Notes under the pieces: model-generated
Seen by the model: only the letters and a program-made list of their open reading frames with translations
Database searches by the model: none
What the model was told of the DNA's origin: nothing
Made by a program: the position numbers and the translations under genes
Assembly: GCF_964026445.1 (NCBI RefSeq)
Contig: NZ_OZ032150.1
Location: forward strand, 248,001-312,000
Direction of reading: 5' to 3'
Source of the DNA: Rickettsia endosymbiont of Cantharis rufa
GTDB lineage: Bacteria; Pseudomonadota; Alphaproteobacteria; Rickettsiales; Rickettsiaceae
Length of the DNA stretch: 64,000 nt
Shown here: in pieces, positions 59,046 to 64,000 of the stretch
How the letters are laid out: each line of letters begins with the position of its first letter
How positions within the stretch are numbered: the first letter of the stretch is position 1

Positions 59046-59139
59046 GTCATCGCGAGGAAAGTTACGAAGTAATTGACGAAGCAATTTTGGGGAAAATTCC
59101 TGAGATTGCCACGCTCACTAATGCTCGCTCGCAATGACG
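59046..59139. repeat. Dispersed repeat (type E)
   Basis: CGTCATCGCGAGGAAAGTTACG at left and GCTCGCTCGCAATGACGA at right, with TCCTGAGATTGCCACGCTC inside. Confidence 0.7.
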
Positions 59140-59159
59140 ACTTGTATCCACGTAACAAC

Positions 59160-59294
59160 GCCTTCCCTCGAAAACGGGAATCCAGTACTTTAAAGCTTTT
59201 TAAAAGCTTTATTTAAAAAGTAAAATTAATAATAAAAAAAATCTTTAAAATTAAAATTTTTTTAGCCTAGATACCCGCTTTCGCGGGTATGACA
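59160..59294. repeat. Dispersed palindromic repeat (type D)
   Basis: TTCCCTCGAAAACGGGAATCCAG at left and ATACCCGCTTTCGCGGGTATGACA at right around an A/T-rich centre. The stretch 59295-59570 that follows has no gene I can support. Confidence 0.65.
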
Positions 59295-59570
59295 TAGAAA
59301 TTTTAGATCAATTCTTTTTAGGTAATGCCCAGTCTAACCTCAAATTTTTATTGACTTTTAGTAGAAAAGTTATAAATTTTTACAGCCAGAAATTTAAAAT
59401 TATCAAATATTATAAAAAAATATATATTAGTGATTATTATGCTTTTAATAAGTGGAAGTATATTTGCTTAAAGTCAAATATCTAATTTAGTTGTACCGGT
59501 TAGCTATTTTATAAATCATGTATCACAATTGGAACTACTAGCAATAAATCCCATATGGAATATGCAAAAG

Positions 59571-60399
59571 GGCCGCACCTCCATTTTACAGATGTGGATA
59601 TTAAAAGGCTATACGTTCAATAAGAGTTCCGATGACTTTATCATGAATATCCAATGACTTGGAAAAACAAATTGTTTTACGTGTCAGTCTTTTGCATCTT
59701 GTTCTAAGATTTAAGTTACCCCGTTCTATCCGTTGAGTATATTTTTTACTAACAATGTGTTTTTTGGGATCTAATAACCTAGCATAACTTCCCCATCCAT
59801 CTGTAAAGTAAAAAGTAACCTTAAAATCCTCCAGTTTTTTTCAGTAATGATTCTGATGTGCTATCACATCTTGTACCAAAAGTATAAGCAACTACTTTTA
59901 ACAAAATCTTATCCAAAGAATATCAAAGCCATCTTTGTTTGGATTTATTCTGTACATAAGGCCATTGTTCATCTATTTCAGGAGCAATAATTACTTCTAT
60001 CGTATTGATAGAATGATTTATCTTTTTTAACGCTAGATTTTTTTAAAACACGGATAACCGTATTGATACCCACTTTTAATACTCTTACTGTATCCCTAAC
60101 TCCAGAGCCATTGATTGACATATCTACTATCTGAGCCTTGACTCCAGGCTTAGAGGCATTATTAATATATTACAGTTAAAAATATCGATTACACTGCTTG
60201 CATTGATATCTCTGTTGTTTTGAAATTGAATATCCCGCCTTTACTACTTTTTCTGTGTCGTTACAATATCTACACTTAACATCTATTCTTGATCTACACT
60301 TAACATCTATTCTTGCCATAACTCCTTAACTATAATTCTCTCTTATTACTGTTTGAGGATTATAGACTATTCATGCTAAGCTGCAATACGGGGGCGCGA
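59571..60399 (-). mobile_element. IS1-like element, copy 4 (degenerate)
   Basis: Minus-strand copy, starting GGCCGCACCTCC. It has the same InsA TAAs, InsB TGA and seven-A frameshift as the others, and the 21-bp duplication. The far end reads GGGGGCGCGAGC rather than GGGGGCACGACC/GGCC, so that terminus is altered where it joins the IS3-type fragment. Confidence 0.82.
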
Positions 60400-60401
60400 G
60401 C

Positions 60402-60624
60402 GGCAGAAGTATTGATAATATTGTTATTGAGCGTTTCTTTAGGACACTGAAATATAATTGTATATTTATTAATGATTATCAAAATATAGGAGAACTTAAA
60501 GAGGGTATCAATGATTATATCAGTAAATATAATTATCAGAGATTTCATTCAAGTATTGGGTATAAAAAACCCATGAATGTATATCTCGATAGTATACCAC
60601 ATCATACACAAATAGCAGCTTAAT
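60402..60624 (+). pseudogene. IS3-family transposase C-terminal fragment
   Basis: Reads GRSIDNIVIERFFRTLKYNC, then NDYISKYNYQRFHSSIGYKK, the C-terminal integrase-core block (Glu of the DDE triad) and end of an IS3-type OrfB, ending TAA. Truncated at its 5' side by IS1-like copy 4. It is a different lineage from the element at 32449. Confidence 0.75.
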
Positions 60625-60642
60625 TTTGAACAAAATTACCAA

Positions 60643-60800
60643 GTACATTGTTCATATATTTTGTCTTGATTTTTCAGGTCATTATACTTTATTAACTCAG
60701 TATTTACTGACCTTGTAGCTTGATAACGACTTTCAGATACTCGAATTTTTAATTGCTCTACAAATTCTAAATACCCTGAATTAATGATATTTTTATCCAT
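60643..60800 (-). pseudogene. DUF1016-type nuclease N-terminal fragment
   Basis: From ATG 60800: MDKNIINSGYLEFVEQLKIR, then ESRYQATRSVNTELIK, matching the DUF1016/YhcG N-terminal pattern (arrays around VN-x-ELI). It ends near 60643 without the nuclease domain. The family call is moderate. The next 150 bp to valS hold no gene and probably the valS promoter. Confidence 0.5.
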
Positions 60801-60953
60801 AAAATTTTTAGTTTAATAATAATTAGCATTATACACATGAATTTTTATATTTTCAATTATAGGTTTATTATTTGCTAAATATTATTAGCGATAGCTCTAT
60901 TGTCATAATCACATATAACCTTTATAATAATATTCTTAACAAAAATAAAGTAT

Positions 60954-63395
60954 ATGAAAGAATTTCCAAAGAATTATAATTTTATCGAAAATGAGAAAAA
61001 GTGGCAGCAGATTTGGCAAGAACAGCAAATTTATGCGTATGATTCAAATATTCCAAAAGAAGAAACTTATGTAATTGATACTCCGCCTCCGACAGTTTCG
61101 GGGCAGCTACATATCGGGCATGTTTACAGCTATACGCAAACCGACTTTATCGTACGTTTTCAGCGTATGATCGGTAAAAATATCTTTTATCCTATGGGGT
61201 TTGACGATAATGGACTACCGACCGAGAGACTTGTTGAAAAGCAAAAGCAGATCAAGGCTTACAATATGAGTAGAGACGAGTTTATAAATATTTGTGAAGG
61301 GGTAGTAGCAAGTGAAGAAGGGAAGTTTAGAAGTCTATTTAACCAAATAGCCTTATCGGTTGATTGGAGTTTAGAGTACCAAACTATCAGCCCGTTATCA
61401 CGAAAAATATCACAAATGTCTTTTCTTGATTTAGTTAAGAAAGGCGAAATTTATCGCAATGATCAGCCTATATTATGGGATCCGGTAGATTGTACTGCTC
61501 TTGCTCAAGCCGATATTGAGGACAAGGAAAAAACCTCTTTCATGAATTATATTACGTTTAAAACCGAGCAAGGAGACCCGCTTACAATAGCAACTACAAG
61601 ACCGGAATTACTACCAGCTTGCGTAGCCGTATTTTATCACCCTGACGATGAACGTTATAAGCACCTGGTAAGCAAATTTGCTATAACTCCGCTTTTTAAT
61701 GAGAAAATTCCACTGCTTGCTGATTCTTTAGTACAACAAGATAAAGGCAGTGGATTAGTTATGTGCTGTACGTTTGGTGATCAAACCGATATTACTTGGT
61801 GGAAAACGCATAATCTACCTTTAAAAACTATTATTACTAAAAAAGGTATAATAGATTTTCCTCATGATATCGGTATAGACGGATTGAAAATTAAAGGAGC
61901 TCGAACAAAAATAATAGATACTTTAAAAGAGCAGGAATTGCTTATTAAGCAAGAAGAGATAACTCAAACCGTTAAATGTGCCGAGAGGTCAGGCGCTCCT
62001 CTTGAGATACTAACCGTACCGCAATGGTTTGTTAAAACAATATCACATAAGGAAGCGTTACTTAAAAGAGCAACTGAGTTAAACTGGCATCCTAAAAGTA
62101 TGAAAATTAGACTTGAGAACTGGATTAATGCCATTAGCTGGGATTGGTGCATCAGTAGGCAGCGTTATTTTGGTATACCGTTTCCTGTTTGGTACTCTAA
62201 AGTAATAGGAGAAAAAGGTAAAATTTTATATGCCGATATTTCACAGCTACCTGTCGATCCCTTAAAAGATTTACCTATAGGCTATAGTAAGGAGGAAGTA
62301 GAGCCTGACTTGGATGTTATGGATACTTGGGCAACAAGTTCTGTTTCGCCGCAGCTTTCTACTCATGGGATTTCTGATAATTTCGCTGTTAATAAAGATA
62401 GACACAATAAATTATTCCCTATGGATTTAAGACCTCAAGCACACGAAATTATTAGAACCTGGGCATTCTATACAATCCTAAAAGCACATCTACACCAAAA
62501 TACTCTACCGTGGAAAAATATCATGGTAAGCGGTTGGTGTTTAGCTGAAGACCGCAGTAAAATGTCAAAATCCAAAGACAATGTTTTAGTTCCTGAAAAA
62601 CTGCTAGAGCAGTACGGTTCTGACGTAATACGCTATTGGTCGGCAAATTCAAGACTTGGAGCTGACACCTCCTACTCTGAAGATGTTATGAAAAATGGTA
62701 AGCGACTAGTTAATAAGCTATGGAATGCTGCTAAATTTGTTTCTATACATTTTGATAAATTAAAAGATGAAGATAAAAAAGCAAAGCTTTTGGATGTTAA
62801 AGAAAAAATCACTAACGAGTTTGATCAATGGATAATTAATAAACTAGTAGAGCTAGTTAATCTAGCTACAAATGAGTTACAAAATTATGAATATGCAAAT
62901 GCTATGCAGCTGACAGAAAAGTTTTTTTGGTCGGTATTTTGTGATAATTATTTAGAGATTAGTAAAACTAGAAGCTATGATGAAGAAAACAAAAACCCAC
63001 AAGGGCAATATAGTAGCATATTAACACTCTATCACATAATGCAAACGCTATTAAAGTTATTTGCTCCGTTTATACCGCATATTACTGAAGAATTATATCA
63101 GATATTATATAATGATAGGAGGTCTATTCATATAAAAGGTGGCTGGGTAAATTATAGCAATTTATACTATGAAATCGATGTAACGCAATCAGAAAGATTA
63201 ATTGAAATTCTAGACATCGTCAGGAAATTCAAAGCCGAGAAGAACCTATCTATAAAAGCTCCGATAAAATTACTTGAAGTTAGTAGCATAAAATTATCTG
63301 AAGAACTAACAGAAGATTTAAAAAACGTTACATCGGCAGAAGAAATAAAATTTGAGGTTCAAGGTGATAAAATTAAAGTCGATATTATCCTTTAA
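60954..63395 (+). CDS. valS: Valyl-tRNA synthetase
   Basis: 813 residues, class I synthetase. HIGH-type motif is in [15 protein letters not shown] and KMSKS is in [11 protein letters not shown]. The CP1 editing domain ([20 protein letters not shown]) and the tRNA-binding anticodon region follow. Length is shorter than bacterial ValRS (about 950), and the C-terminal coiled coil is absent. Rickettsia ValRS is known as an archaeal-type enzyme (established knowledge), which fits the short form and the [17 protein letters not shown] sequence. It overlaps the next gene by 32 bp. Confidence 0.96.
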   Translation: MKEFPKNYNFIENEKKWQQIWQEQQIYAYDSNIPKEETYVIDTPPPTVSGQLHIGHVYSYTQTDFIVRFQRMIGKNIFYPMGFDDNGLPTERLVEKQKQIKAYNMSRDEFINICEGVVASEEGKFRSLFNQIALSVDWSLEYQTISPLSRKISQMSFLDLVKKGEIYRNDQPILWDPVDCTALAQADIEDKEKTSFMNYITFKTEQGDPLTIATTRPELLPACVAVFYHPDDERYKHLVSKFAITPLFNEKIPLLADSLVQQDKGSGLVMCCTFGDQTDITWWKTHNLPLKTIITKKGIIDFPHDIGIDGLKIKGARTKIIDTLKEQELLIKQEEITQTVKCAERSGAPLEILTVPQWFVKTISHKEALLKRATELNWHPKSMKIRLENWINAISWDWCISRQRYFGIPFPVWYSKVIGEKGKILYADISQLPVDPLKDLPIGYSKEEVEPDLDVMDTWATSSVSPQLSTHGISDNFAVNKDRHNKLFPMDLRPQAHEIIRTWAFYTILKAHLHQNTLPWKNIMVSGWCLAEDRSKMSKSKDNVLVPEKLLEQYGSDVIRYWSANSRLGADTSYSEDVMKNGKRLVNKLWNAAKFVSIHFDKLKDEDKKAKLLDVKEKITNEFDQWIINKLVELVNLATNELQNYEYANAMQLTEKFFWSVFCDNYLEISKTRSYDEENKNPQGQYSSILTLYHIMQTLLKLFAPFIPHITEELYQILYNDRRSIHIKGGWVNYSNLYYEIDVTQSERLIEILDIVRKFKAEKNLSIKAPIKLLEVSSIKLSEELTEDLKNVTSAEEIKFEVQGDKIKVDIIL

Positions 63396-64000
63396 AAATA
63401 TTTTAGGCTTAATTCTTATTATATTTGCCGGTATATTTTTTTATGCTTATATATTAGAACATGACTGGCGATATGTAACCTTAAATGATGAGCAAGTAAA
63501 AAAATACAGAATTAGTGAGAAAAAAGCTATTGGCCTTTATCAGCTAATGAAAGACACTCATGAGATACTTGGTAAGAATAATATTAATTATTGGATAGAA
63601 GGCGGTACGCTGCTTGGAGCCGTTAGACATCAAGGTATAATTCCTTTTGACGATGATTTAGATATAGGCATAATACATGAGAATGAAGTACGGTTGCAAC
63701 AAATATTACCACAATTTGAACAGCTAGGTTATACTGTTTCTTTTGAACGGTCTTACAATATATGTAAAAAAGTTTGCTTGGATATTTTTATTTTTCATAA
63801 AGAACAGAACAAATTTATTCATACTAACTTAACTACTCGCAATAAATATCCAAGCGACTTTTTTTATGATTATGAGCTATACCCTTTAAAAAAATATAAA
63901 TTCGGTAGTATAGAGGTTTATGGCCCGGCTGATCCTAAAGCAAATTTAGATGGGCTATATCCGGAATGGGATAAGTATACAGTAATACATAATTCTCATA
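63364..64000 (+). CDS. LicD-family phosphotransferase-like protein, N-terminal part
   Basis: Open to the window end. The start is taken as GTG 63364 ([20 protein letters not shown]), overlapping valS; a signal-anchor helix runs to about residue 28. The LicD nucleotidyltransferase-like signature follows: [20 protein letters not shown] and DDDLDIGI. LicD proteins transfer phosphocholine or similar groups to surface polysaccharides. The acceptor here is unknown. The C-terminus is outside the window. Confidence 0.85.
   Translation, partial: MIKLKSILSFKNILGLILIIFAGIFFYAYILEHDWRYVTLNDEQVKKYRISEKKAIGLYQLMKDTHEILGKNNINYWIEGGTLLGAVRHQGIIPFDDDLDIGIIHENEVRLQQILPQFEQLGYTVSFERSYNICKKVCLDIFIFHKEQNKFIHTNLTTRNKYPSDFFYDYELYPLKKYKFGSIEVYGPADPKANLDGLYPEWDKYTVIHNSH

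Overview
The window is chromosomal DNA from a Rickettsia. The evidence is very AT-rich sequence, an OmpB/Sca5 autotransporter gene, a Tlc-type ATP/ADP translocase next to tlyC, the large NAD-glutamate dehydrogenase, many Rickettsia palindromic elements (RPEs) inserted inside protein genes, and abundant broken genes. It looks like a spotted-fever-group or related species with an active insertion-sequence history. I cannot name the species from the sequence alone.

Layout. 1-6.1 kb: the fabD 3' end, a decayed unknown gene, tRNA-Ser(GCU), then an accessory graveyard (methyltransferase-like fragment, IS1-like copy 1, AlkB-like 3' fragment, brnA with a brnT stub, dinD tail, a hairpin-rich stretch) and a 476-aa unknown membrane protein. 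6.2-15.2 kb: divergent mnmE and gdhB around a perfect 26-bp-stem palindrome, a RodZ-like HTH protein, an RPE-bearing coiled-coil protein, zapA with a possible 6S RNA after it, and a ProP-type transporter. 15.4-30 kb: mostly housekeeping genes (metallo-hydrolase, lysC, rplU-rpmA, pgpA, tatA, LpoA-like/rsmI, an entericidin-like lipoprotein, nth, grxD, an esterase, glyA-lipA, ybeY-tlyC), separated by dispersed palindromes. 30-34.5 kb: frameshifted NUDIX gene, a truncated gene, IS1-like copy 2 with a duplicated end, and an IS110-type element split by an IS3-type element. 34.5-53.6 kb: tlc5, a PhaC-like gene, vapBC, phaA, a broken gene beside IS1-like copy 3, tgt, yefM-yoeB, ligA, decayed rlmJ, an M23 lipoprotein peptidase, lpxK-lpxL, bcp, two related helical proteins, ihfA-merR, nagZ and a RelA/SpoT synthetase fragment. 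53.9-64 kb: a multiply damaged ompB with a strong terminator, IS1-like copy 4 and other remnants, then valS overlapping a LicD-type gene that runs off the end.

How the genes fit together. Most intact genes serve core tasks of an obligate intracellular bacterium: ATP import (Tlc), envelope and lipid A (lpxK, lpxL, pgpA, LpoA-like, M23 peptidase, nagZ), lysine/DAP supply (lysC), one-carbon and lipoate metabolism (glyA, lipA), translation and RNA modification (mnmE, tgt, rsmI, ybeY, rplU, rpmA, valS), DNA repair (nth, ligA) and a PHB-like pair (phaC-like, phaA). Accessory content is mostly toxin-antitoxin modules and insertion sequences in various stages of decay.

The most notable observations are: ompB with a lost start codon, a nonsense codon and a frameshift but an intact barrel; four IS1-like copies sharing the same inactivating lesions; in-frame RPE peptides inside LysC, LipA, LigA, a MerR-type regulator and a coiled-coil protein; and a nested IS3-in-IS110 element whose 5' non-coding end could carry a bridge-RNA-like structure. 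I did not find a convincing wholly new multi-gene system.
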